Origin: JANRKH01 sp033763595
GTDB lineage: Bacteria > Pseudomonadota > Alphaproteobacteria > Rickettsiales > Rickettsiaceae
Assembly: GCA_033763595.1 (NCBI GenBank)
Contig: JANRKH010000049.1
Location: 1 to 40,344 of the forward strand
DNA length: 40,344 nucleotides
Direction of reading: 5' to 3'
Part shown: in pieces, positions 33,445-40,344 of the stretch
Layout: the number at the start of each line of letters is the position of its first letter
Position numbering within the stretch: position 1 is the first letter of the stretch
Notes under the pieces: generated by a model
Database searches by the model: none
What the model was told of the DNA's origin: nothing
The model's input: the letters and a program-made list of their open reading frames with translations, nothing else
Position numbers and translations under genes: made by a program

Positions 33445-33550
33445 TATAGTCTTTTAGGTTGGATTAGATACTAGGCGCGAGGAGAGAAGCCTATGAGTAT
33501 TAGGTGAGCGACGAGTCAACAACGTAGCTAATTCAACATAAAAGACTATA
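33445..33550 (+). repeat. R1 element, copy 2 (106 bp)
   Basis: It is nearly identical to the copy at 30722-30827, with the same inverted ends. A 9-base direct repeat, ACATGATAT, lies at 33439-33447 and 33552-33560 around it, which may be a target duplication, although its left copy overlaps the first three bases of the element. Confidence 0.92.
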
Positions 33551-33555
33551 TACAT

Positions 33556-33675
33556 GATATCAAGTCCAACAATTAACTCTAAATGAATTTTGGGGCGAGT
33601 CTGTTGATGAGCATAGCCTGGATGAGTCTAGCTGCCATTTGTCTGTTTCTTTTAAAAATGGGATATTGAATTATA
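33556..33675 (+). repeat. R3 element, decayed copy between R1 and R2
   Basis: It includes CTCTAAATGAATTTTGGGGC, GAGTCTG and a tail AAAAATGGGATATTGAATTA, following R3 with substitutions. It is joined on the right to the R2 element at 33673. Confidence 0.55.
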
Positions 33676-33782
33676 CCAAATCTCTAGAATTAAATAATAC
33701 TAGGAGCAAGTCACGAAGCCTACTCTCGTGTAAGCCTTTAGCGACGACCTAGAAGCAAGTACTTAAAAATGGGATTTGGTAT
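33673..33782 (+). repeat. R2 element, copy 4
   Basis: It runs from ATACCAAATCTCTAGAATTA to AAAATGGGATTTGGTAT. The interior CACGAAGCCTACTCTCGTGT and TTTAGCGACGAC is nearly the same as the copy at 9783-9891 and the reverse copy at 11117-11227. Confidence 0.88.
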
Positions 33783-34251
33783 TATATGACAAAATAGAGT
33801 CGCGCCCACAATTCTTCAGTAGTTACATAAATTAAATATTGATAAAAAAATTAATCTGTTATATGAATTGCATGTATTTTGAAAAAGATGGGCAAAATAC
33901 TATTTTACACCATTCCTGAAGAGAAATTTTACAAATAATTTTTAGGGTTTGTCTATAATATACTGCCTATAGCACAAGAATTGCTTTTTTTTAACTTTTA
34001 ATCTGTTTTGATAATTTATTGCTATTATCGAGCGCGAGAAGAACTTTATCTTGGCTCTACTAGCATCTTCATGACATGAAAAAGTAATTATTAAAGTATC
34101 TTGCTGTATATTTGCGTTTAAATAGGCGCGTTTTAAATAGGCGCGTATTTATAAGACTCCCTCTAATGCTTCTGTATCCTGACTTGTTACTGAAAAATAA
34201 GGATTGGTATTACATCTCAGAATAATATCCTAAATAAGGCCGAAAATTTCT

Positions 34252-34860
34252 ATGCTTAAAAGAATATATTTTTTTACTATATTGCTTATGTTTGCAAATA
34301 ATTCATTTGCAAATTCCGAGGTAAGTGCTTACGTAGATCATTTACTCAAAAAAACTCTTTCGATTCTTAGAAATAATGAATTAGGCACAGAAGAGAAAAT
34401 CTCTATATCTCAAAATCTTATAGAACAAAATATGGACTTACCTTGGATGTCTAAATTTGTTCTTGGTAAATATAGAAGATCTTTAACTGAGGATCAAATA
34501 TCTCAATTTACAAAATTATATAGTAGCTATATAGTGAAATCATATGCAAATGCCGTAAGATTTTATAAACCAGAACAAACAATATCAATTAGATCCCAGT
34601 CTCCTATAAGCAAAGACGAATACGTCGTAAAAACATTTTTAAATAGTCCTAATGCTGATCCGATAAGGATTGACTATGTAATTAGAAAATTCGATGGGGA
34701 TAAATTTAAGGTTTTTGATATTGTAACAGAGGGGATTAGCCTCATTAACTCAAATCAGGCAGAATTCGGAAATGTAATTAGTAATAGTAGCTTTGAAAAG
34801 CTCCTTGAGGATCTTGACAATAAAGTGTCATCCCTAAATGCAAGTAATATTCATGGATAA
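34252..34860 (+). CDS. mlaC: MlaC/Ttg2D family phospholipid-binding periplasmic protein
   Basis: MlaC proteins ferry phospholipids between the outer and inner membranes. The 202-residue protein has a signal peptide (MLKRIYFFTILLMFANNSFA) and the family pattern: an N-terminal helix with LKKTLSILRN, the central DLPWMSKFVLGKYRRSL and QFTKLYSSYIVKSYANAVRFY, and the C-terminal IDYVIRKFDGDKFKVFDIVTEG followed by a helical tail. The mlaDEFB genes are not adjacent here. The last bases overlap the start of thyX, so the two genes are translationally coupled, an uncommon pairing. Confidence 0.9.
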   Translation: MLKRIYFFTILLMFANNSFANSEVSAYVDHLLKKTLSILRNNELGTEEKISISQNLIEQNMDLPWMSKFVLGKYRRSLTEDQISQFTKLYSSYIVKSYANAVRFYKPEQTISIRSQSPISKDEYVVKTFLNSPNADPIRIDYVIRKFDGDKFKVFDIVTEGISLINSNQAEFGNVISNSSFEKLLEDLDNKVSSLNASNIHG

Positions 34861-35770
34861 ACAAACAGAACAAGATATAGATTCAACCGAGATCACTAAA
34901 AGAATAGTTTCTAAAGAATTAGAAGACATATTATATAAACCTATTAAAGTACTAGATCATGGCTTCATAAGAGTAATTGACTACATGGGCACAGATTCTT
35001 CTATTGTTCAAGCTGCAAGAGTATCTTATGGAAAAGGTACAAAAAAAACAAATCAAGATAAAGGTCTAATAAATTATTTAATGAGACATAGGCACACTAC
35101 CCCATTTGAAATGTGCGAAATTAAACTTCATGTCAAACTACCAATATTTATAGCAAGACAATGGGTGAGACATAGGTCTGCTAGCATAAATGAATATTCT
35201 GCCAGGTATTCTGTCATGGGTAGTGATTTTTATTTACCAAGAGAAACAGACCTTGCACCTCAATCTAAAGTAAACAAACAGGGAAGAGAATCTGCATCAA
35301 TTCCTACAAAAGATGCAGAGCGAGTTCTTGCGATCCTAAGAGAAGACGCAGAAAGATGTTACTCTCATTACGTAACTCTCATGAACGAAGATGAACATGG
35401 AAACGTTATAGACCCATCATGCACTGGAATCACGAGAGAACTTGCACGAATGAATCTAACTCTAAATCATTACACTGAATGGTACTGGAAAATAGATCTA
35501 CATAATTTACTGCATTTTCTTTCATTAAGGGCCGACTCACATGCGCAATTCGAAATAAGAGAATATGCATATAAAATACTCGAGATTGTACAAAAATGGG
35601 TACCATATACATATGAAGCTTTTTTGGAATATAGAAAAGAAGGCGCTCTTTTTTCTAGAACTGGCCTATCCATAATAAAAAAAATGATCAAGGGAGAAAA
35701 AGTCACGTCTGAATCAAGCGGACTGAGCGCTCGTGAATGGCAAGAATTAATGAGCGTACTCAGACCATAA
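34853..35770 (+). CDS. thyX: FAD-dependent thymidylate synthase
   Basis: ThyX makes dTMP from dUMP using methylenetetrahydrofolate and reduced FAD. The signature RHRX7S is seen as RHRSASINEYS (residues 106-116 from the chosen start), and the preceding block LMRHRHTTPFEMCEIKLHVK is also diagnostic. I chose ATG at 34853 (MDKQTEQD), giving 305 residues; an in-frame ATG at 34838 would add five. Both overlap the end of mlaC. The stop TAA is followed directly by the left end of an R4 repeat. Rickettsiales typically use ThyX instead of ThyA. Confidence 0.97.
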   Translation: MDKQTEQDIDSTEITKRIVSKELEDILYKPIKVLDHGFIRVIDYMGTDSSIVQAARVSYGKGTKKTNQDKGLINYLMRHRHTTPFEMCEIKLHVKLPIFIARQWVRHRSASINEYSARYSVMGSDFYLPRETDLAPQSKVNKQGRESASIPTKDAERVLAILREDAERCYSHYVTLMNEDEHGNVIDPSCTGITRELARMNLTLNHYTEWYWKIDLHNLLHFLSLRADSHAQFEIREYAYKILEIVQKWVPYTYEAFLEYRKEGALFSRTGLSIIKKMIKGEKVTSESSGLSAREWQELMSVLRP

Positions 35771-35914
35771 TAGACCTCTTTGAAAAACTTAGTTTCGAGC
35801 GAGCAAGTCTTAGGAACACACGGAGCTAAAGGACCGGAATGTGCAATAAGGCACATGAGGATCCTGCTATACTTGCGTAGGCAACGCAATTACCCCTAGA
35901 ACTTGATAGCAAGG
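35771..35914 (-). repeat. R4 element, half copy abutting thyX
   Basis: It starts TAGACCTCTTTGAAAAACTT immediately after the thyX stop. Its interior (GGCAACGCAATTACCCCTAG at the right) is the reverse complement of the left part of the R4 copy at 35953-36097. The far terminal repeat is absent, so the copy is incomplete. Confidence 0.6.
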
Positions 35915-35920
35915 GAGCTA

Positions 35921-36145
35921 GTACCAACTCTCTAGAACTCAACCTGAACAAATAGACCTCTCTGGAAACTCTACTCCTAGATGCAATTGCGTTGTCGCCT
36001 TAGCGCTCAAATCCTCACGTACCTCATGTACGCTGAGGTTTTGCGCTCCGCCTGGGCCAGCTACTTGCCCCCAGGAGCGAGTTTCCGAAGAGGTCTAATG
36101 AATTTTAGGGAGAGCTGCCAATTACCAAATGACAGTTAGTATTAC
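35921..36145 (+). repeat. R3 element split by an R4 insertion
   Basis: The left part GTACCAACTCTCTAGAACTC and AACCTGAACAAA (35921-35952) and the right part ATGAATTTTAGGGAGAGCTG (from 36098) together follow the R3 consensus, which elsewhere reads TTCAAATGAATTTTAGGGCG without a break. The R4 element sits exactly between them. The right boundary is approximate. Confidence 0.6.
35953..36097 (+). repeat. R4 element, complete copy (145 bp)
   Basis: The ends TAGACCTCTCTGGAAACTC and GAGTTTCCGAAGAGGTCTA are inverted repeats of about 28 bp with a few mismatches. The centre is a large imperfect hairpin, CAAATCCTCACGTAC against GTACGCTGAGGTTTTG. Both ends begin or end in TA, consistent with a TA target duplication. 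It is inserted in an R3 element. Confidence 0.85.
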
Positions 36146-36161
36146 AGAATAGCAAGTCTAC

Positions 36162-37463
36162 TCAGGAAGAATCGTCGTTATCCGTGGCAAAACAATGATA
36201 ATATGACACCGGTCCATATGTCTCACTATTACCTTCTGGCAAAGATAGATCTAGCCCGCAGAACATTTCCACTTCAGTGCCACAAAACTCCTCGAAAGAA
36301 GCTGTTATATAACCATTATCCTCCACATGGTATTTTTTCAGCAAAAAACCATCCCTAAATGGCATATGTCTATGACACTCAAGAGTTATAAGAGTTTTAT
36401 TAGATTCATCAAATTCGATTACAAAACCACAATGGCCCTTATATACAAATATATCGCCTGATTTTGGCTTGTGCGACTCTTCATACTTATGCATTTGGAC
36501 AATTTTTCCAAGTAACATGTCACTCGTATCGATATTAGGATCCGCATCAATAAACTTTCCTACAAAAGATGAACAATCTTCCATTTTGAAAGTTTTATGT
36601 TGATAAGCCTTATCAATAACGTCTTTGATCTCAAGATGTTCATTCCACTCAGGAACCCTAGTTCCTCCGTAATAATATCCGAGACTCGGTACAACAAGTT
36701 CAGTATAACATTCTCTATCCCAGGAATTTAATTTATGCTTTTTTGCAAACCATCTATATTCCGGCAAAATATCAAATACATTATGCAAAGACCTTATACC
36801 CTGGATATTTGGACTTTCATCAAGATTGTAAATCTTCTTGGCAGCAAGCAGTCCCACATCCGCAACCCTGCAATTGCTAGTTATAGACAGAATCTCAAGT
36901 AACATTGTCTGAAGATAATCAGCATATGCGGTTGTATCCCAGTTTAGAGCGCCGTACATAATATCCTTGCGCGACGTTTCTAGCACGTCAGCAAATTCAA
37001 TAGTCATGCCAGAGTTGAAACATGTGCAAAATATCTCTTCCTTTTGTTTATCTAGATAATTCATTATATCATCATATTCACTTTGGACTATCTTTTGCGC
37101 ACCTAAAAGTAGATATTTTAACTTATTAGTTCTAAGAGCCCAAGGCTCATCGAGTAGCTCGTTTAATGATGAATTAGTATTATCAATGAAGGCCTTTAAA
37201 ATATTGGGGTCATTCTTTGTAGCACTGAATTCGATAAGCCTTCTATATCCTGCCCTTGAATCATGCTCTATGACCAAACGTCTTTCTAGTAACTCGGCTT
37301 TTTTAATGTCTTCTCTTAGCTCCTTAAGCACAAGGTCCTTAGGCGGAAGATATCCTCCTTGTTTTTTGAAATCTATGACTAAACATATAAGCTCATATAT
37401 TTCTTCCCTTGAAACATATAATCTATTTAGAAAATATCGTTTAACTTCAAGCATTTTTTTCAT
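36162..37463 (-). CDS. Protein with C-terminal NlpC/P60-like cysteine peptidase domain and unknown N-terminal region
   Basis: The 433-residue protein has no signal peptide. The N-terminal 250 residues are mostly helical and unrecognised. From about residue 260 the pattern fits the NlpC/P60 or CHAP papain-like fold: LGYYYGGTRVP, then EDCSSFVGKF with the candidate nucleophile Cys297, then KSGDIFVYKGHCGFVIEFDE with candidate His344, then TLECHRH with Glu362 or His364 as a possible third residue. About 30 residues separate the YGG and DCSSF blocks, which are closer in typical members. The gene is convergent with thyX across repeats and divergent from ftsK. A cell-wall amidase, an effector acting in the host, or a transferase of this fold are all possible. 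Confidence 0.65.
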   Translation of the reverse strand: MKKMLEVKRYFLNRLYVSREEIYELICLVIDFKKQGGYLPPKDLVLKELREDIKKAELLERRLVIEHDSRAGYRRLIEFSATKNDPNILKAFIDNTNSSLNELLDEPWALRTNKLKYLLLGAQKIVQSEYDDIMNYLDKQKEEIFCTCFNSGMTIEFADVLETSRKDIMYGALNWDTTAYADYLQTMLLEILSITSNCRVADVGLLAAKKIYNLDESPNIQGIRSLHNVFDILPEYRWFAKKHKLNSWDRECYTELVVPSLGYYYGGTRVPEWNEHLEIKDVIDKAYQHKTFKMEDCSSFVGKFIDADPNIDTSDMLLGKIVQMHKYEESHKPKSGDIFVYKGHCGFVIEFDESNKTLITLECHRHMPFRDGFLLKKYHVEDNGYITASFEEFCGTEVEMFCGLDLSLPEGNSETYGPVSYYHCFATDNDDSS

Positions 37464-37507
37464 TTAACATTCGTACTTAATGCGTAACATGCTCAAGCAA
37501 CATACTA

Positions 37508-37556
37508 ATACCATTTACGTACAGCGTACATTTTACTTGAGTATAAGCTTTGGTAT
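37508..37556. repeat. 49-bp miniature element with R2/R3-type ends
   Basis: It runs from ATACCATTTACGTACAGCGT to GTATAAGCTTTGGTAT, with inverted ends ATACCA and TGGTAT and an inner GTAC palindromic segment. It lies in the 190-base divergent spacer between the NlpC/P60-like gene and ftsK. The ends are flanked by TA, as in TAATACC and GGTATAA. Confidence 0.4.
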
Positions 37557-37653
37557 AAGACGCACATGCTCAACATCCATAAATTATATTCATAATTATC
37601 TTGCAAGACTGCTATTATCTGAGTAAATATTATCAAAAAAAGCATTTTAGTTC

Positions 37654-39798
37654 ATGCCAAAAAATAGAATATTCAAAGCGGCAGTCGTCCTATCCGCCTC
37701 TATTGTAATTGCCGCATCTTTTGCTACTTATAATGAGTTTGATAACTCATTGAATACTAGCACGAGATACGAATCCACAAACATTCTGGGTTTCGTTGGC
37801 GCCTACATAGCTGATATATTTATGCAAATGTTTGGTCTAGCGTCATGGTTCATTGTCCTTTTTCTTTTGTGTCTTGCAATAAACATACTTCTTACAAAAG
37901 ATATCCAAAGAATAAAATTAAAGATTATTTCGGGCTTTGCAAGTATTTTTATTTTATCTACTTTCATTGATCATTATTTATTAAATAATCCAAATAAAAC
38001 CTCTAATATTTTGTTTCATTTGGAAAAATTATTTGGTCCATGGTTTTTGTGCGTAATGATCCTGGTATTTTTTCTGACTTTTTTGTATAGCCTCGGCTTT
38101 AAATCAGAAATTTATGCAAGGTTATTATTTGGGATATTCTATATATTCAAACCATCTGAAAAAAAACCTGAACCTTATATTAACACTGGAGCTAAACTAA
38201 AGGCCACAACAGAAATTCCTGCAAGTCCAGTAGCAAGGAGCATACATACAGTATCAAGTAGCCCAAGAAAACTTCCTATTGTTAAAGATAAAAATTTCAA
38301 CGACGGATTTAATCTACCAGATCTTGAGCTTTTGAGAGACAAAAAAAGCCATTCCCACAAAGCTCAAACATCAGAGGAGCTCGAATATCAAGCAGAAAGA
38401 CTCATGAAGGTTTTAAAAGATTTTGGGGTAAGAGGTCATATTATTCAAATCAATCAAGGTCCCGTTGTAACTTTATATGAATTCGAACCAGCGGCAGGAA
38501 CAAAATCCTCGAGAGTCATATCTTTATCAGATGATATAGCAAGAAGCTTATCTGCTTTATCTGCCAGAATCGCGGTTATTCCAGGAAGAAATGCTCTTGG
38601 GATTGAGCTGCCTAATGAAGAAAGAGAATTCTTTAGAATAAGAGAGCTGATAGAATCAAGAGAATATCAAGATTATGACCATAGTCTTCCTATTATTCTT
38701 GGAAAAGATATATCGGGCAAACCTACCATAGTTGACCTAGCTAAAATGCCTCATTTGCTAGTAGCTGGAACCACAGGCTCGGGCAAATCTGTGGCAATTA
38801 ATACTATGATAATTTCTCTTCTATACAAAAACAGCCCAAAACAATGTAAATTCATAATGATAGACCCAAAAATGTTAGAATTATCGGTTTATGATGGAAT
38901 ACCACATCTTCTCTCCCCTGTTGTTACAGAACCAGGAAAGGCTGTTGTGGCTTTAAAATGGGCTGTCAAGGAGATGGAAAATAGATATAGACTAATGTCT
39001 AATCTCGGAGTCCGAAATATCAGCGGCTATAACAATAGAATAGATGAGGCGATTGCGAGAGGGGAGGAATTAAAAAGAACTGTGCAAACGGGCTTTGACC
39101 CAGAAACAGGAAAACCCATTTTCGAGTCTGTCCCGATAGAGATGGAAAAACTACCCTTTATAGTAGTTATTGTTGATGAGATGGCCGATCTGATGCTCGT
39201 TGCAGGCAAGGATATCGAATCATCGATTCAAAGACTTGCCCAAATGGCAAGAGCTGCCGGTATACATATCATCATGGCCACTCAAAGACCATCTGTAGAT
39301 GTTATTACAGGGGTTATTAAAGCGAATTTTCCAAGCAGAGTCAGCTTTAGAGTAACATCCAAGATAGATAGTAGAACAATCCTTGGGGAACAGGGCGCAG
39401 AGCAGCTTCTAGGCATGGGAGACATGCTATATATGGGCCAAAGCTCTAGAATCACAAGAGTGCACGGGCCATTTGTAGAAGATTCTGAAGTGGAGAGAAT
39501 CACAAATTATCTTAAATCCCAAGGTGAACCAGAATATATTGACGCAGTTACAACAACAGATGAAGATGAGATAGACGAGTCTATAATCGATTCAGACGAC
39601 GTGAGCGATGAAGGCCTATATAAAAAAGCACTTCAAATAGTAAAAAGAGATAGAAAGTCATCAACAAGCTATATCCAAAGATCATTAAGAATAGGATATA
39701 ATAGAGCCGCCCTTTTAGTTGAAAGGCTAGAAAGAGACGGAGTAATATCTGCGCCAAATCATTCAGGTAAAAGAGAGATTTTAATAGAGGAAGATTAA
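37654..39798 (+). CDS. ftsK: DNA translocase FtsK
   Basis: FtsK pumps DNA across the closing septum and helps resolve chromosome dimers. The 714-residue protein has four hydrophobic helices in the first 165 residues, a short linker (about 166-235) and the RecA-like motor. Walker A is GTTGSGKS at 372-379 and Walker B is IVVIVDE at 503-509, with RLAQMARAAGIHIIMATQRP after it. The C-terminal winged-helix gamma domain (about 650-714) contains SYIQRSLRIGYNRAALLVERLE, which reads KOPS-type sites. The linker is short compared with E. coli FtsK but normal for Rickettsiales. Confidence 0.97.
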   Translation: MPKNRIFKAAVVLSASIVIAASFATYNEFDNSLNTSTRYESTNILGFVGAYIADIFMQMFGLASWFIVLFLLCLAINILLTKDIQRIKLKIISGFASIFILSTFIDHYLLNNPNKTSNILFHLEKLFGPWFLCVMILVFFLTFLYSLGFKSEIYARLLFGIFYIFKPSEKKPEPYINTGAKLKATTEIPASPVARSIHTVSSSPRKLPIVKDKNFNDGFNLPDLELLRDKKSHSHKAQTSEELEYQAERLMKVLKDFGVRGHIIQINQGPVVTLYEFEPAAGTKSSRVISLSDDIARSLSALSARIAVIPGRNALGIELPNEEREFFRIRELIESREYQDYDHSLPIILGKDISGKPTIVDLAKMPHLLVAGTTGSGKSVAINTMIISLLYKNSPKQCKFIMIDPKMLELSVYDGIPHLLSPVVTEPGKAVVALKWAVKEMENRYRLMSNLGVRNISGYNNRIDEAIARGEELKRTVQTGFDPETGKPIFESVPIEMEKLPFIVVIVDEMADLMLVAGKDIESSIQRLAQMARAAGIHIIMATQRPSVDVITGVIKANFPSRVSFRVTSKIDSRTILGEQGAEQLLGMGDMLYMGQSSRITRVHGPFVEDSEVERITNYLKSQGEPEYIDAVTTTDEDEIDESIIDSDDVSDEGLYKKALQIVKRDRKSSTSYIQRSLRIGYNRAALLVERLERDGVISAPNHSGKREILIEED

Positions 39799-39986
39799 AT
39801 TTCTCATAATAGAGATCTCTCCACATAACCTGTAAGTAGCGTCTAGGAATTTTTAGAAAAAAAAGTAGCTTTATTACCGGAACATAGATAAGGCATCTTT
39901 AGAATGGAAAAACAATTTTTGATTACGCAATTATTACCACTTAATGCAAGGTTATGGTGAAATGTCTAATGTATAAATCTATCTTT

Positions 39987-40344
39987 TTAAGGTATCATCG
40001 AGCTTAAATCCGCTTCAGAGTCAAGTCCTAAGTCTTTGCATATCTGACTATCTGTATCATTTATATGTTCTTGTATATATGCTAAATTCTTATCAAGATT
40101 ATGTTGTAGTGTTGCATTAGTTAGATGCTTCAAGCTTTGAATGATTTTTTCTTTTTCTACATGATTGTCAAGTAAGACCTTTATCATATGGATCTCTCCT
40201 TTAATCTCTCCCTCTAGTTTTCCTCTGTCATAAGCTTCTCTTTTTTCTTCTTCGTGAGTTAGCCTGAGATCTTGTTCTCGCATTTTTTGTTTTAAATATA
40301 ATGCTTGTTGATCAGGTGTCCATTTTGCTGTTTCCATAATATTA
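39987..40344 (-). CDS. Rpn-family recombination-promoting nuclease (PD-(D/E)XK transposase-like), C-terminal part
   Basis: The frame stays open to the right edge of the window, so only the last 118 or so residues are seen. They contain ETAKWTPDQQALYLKQKMRE, a charged coiled-coil-like stretch EEEKREAYDRGKLEGEIKGE, and a helical tail. This layout, with its repeated Glu/Lys/Gly helix after the nuclease core, is typical of the C-terminus of Rpn/YhgA-like proteins, which are abundant in Rickettsiales. The catalytic PD-(D/E)XK domain would lie beyond the window. ATG at 40337 lies in the middle of the frame and need not be the true start. Confidence 0.7.
   Translation of the reverse strand, partial: NIMETAKWTPDQQALYLKQKMREQDLRLTHEEEKREAYDRGKLEGEIKGEIHMIKVLLDNHVEKEKIIQSLKHLTNATLQHNLDKNLAYIQEHINDTDSQICKDLGLDSEADLSSMIP

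Larger units (their letters stand above)
33387..34251. other. Intergenic region between rne and the mlaC-like gene, with repeats
   Basis: The first 400 bases hold R1, R3 and R2 elements in a row. From 33783 to 34251 I see no gene: the stretch is AT-rich, with a TATAAT at 33954-33959 lacking a good -35 box, a 15-base unit repeated in tandem at 34117-34146 (TTTAAATAGGCGCGT twice), and an isolated R2/R3-like end GGATTGGTATTA near 34202. Confidence 0.6.

Noticed and set aside
39811..39820. AGAGATCTCT palindrome after ftsK as a terminator
   Set aside because: The arms are five bases without a loop and no T-run follows.

Overview
The window reads as chromosomal DNA of an AT-rich, obligately intracellular alphaproteobacterium of the order Rickettsiales. 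The best markers are a Tlc-type ATP/ADP translocase, an orphan gene-transfer-agent tail gene, ThyX in place of a visible ThyA, a class I PHA synthase next to an MFS carrier, an RNase E with an acidic insert in its S1 domain, and many short dispersed palindromic repeats. The genus cannot be fixed from sequence alone. No rRNA, tRNA, CRISPR array or complete transposase gene was seen.

Layout. 1-5.5 kb: an oligopeptidase B-like S9 peptidase (-), tlc (+) and an LD-carboxypeptidase (+). 5.6-9.7 kb: rplY (-) and the GTA gp15-like baseplate gene (+). 10.1-13.3 kb (-): rpsM-rpsK-rpoA, then a 0.66 kb repeat-bearing gap, then rplQ. 13.7-16.9 kb (+): the compact nuoABCDE cluster for the peripheral arm of complex I. 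16.9-18.5 kb: a repeat field around one small membrane-protein gene. 18.5-21.7 kb (-): dnaX-ybaB and a Bax1-I membrane protein. 21.9-27.0 kb (-): a tightly coupled operon of a MotB-like protein, a long periplasmic TPR protein, ftsY and a ZnuA-like metal-binding protein. 27.1-30.5 kb: a small anchored protein (+), then phaC and an MFS carrier (-). 31.3-39.8 kb: rne, mlaC-like, thyX (+), an NlpC/P60-like protein (-) and ftsK (+). The right edge cuts an Rpn-family nuclease gene.

Most genes serve core functions: translation, transcription, replication clamp loading, respiration, protein targeting, chromosome segregation and dTMP synthesis. Others fit host dependence: nucleotide import, peptide and muropeptide recycling, metal uptake and carbon storage.

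The most interesting signals lie outside ordinary gene content. First, dnaX carries an in-frame run of nine A, embedded in a 9-bp inverted repeat, just after the clamp-loader domains. A -1 slip reaches a stop two codons later, which predicts a gamma-like short product. Second, dnaX also has an insertion of about 60 residues inside its zinc module. Third, four families of short inverted-repeat elements (called R1-R4 here) fill most intergenic gaps. Their ends coincide with the stop codons of nuoE and rplQ and abut that of thyX; they split rpoA from rplQ, may supply part of the nuoA promoter, and are nested in one another at 35.9-36.1 kb. Fourth, two protein-level candidates for undescribed functions are the MotB-like/TPR pair and the 433-residue NlpC/P60-like protein.
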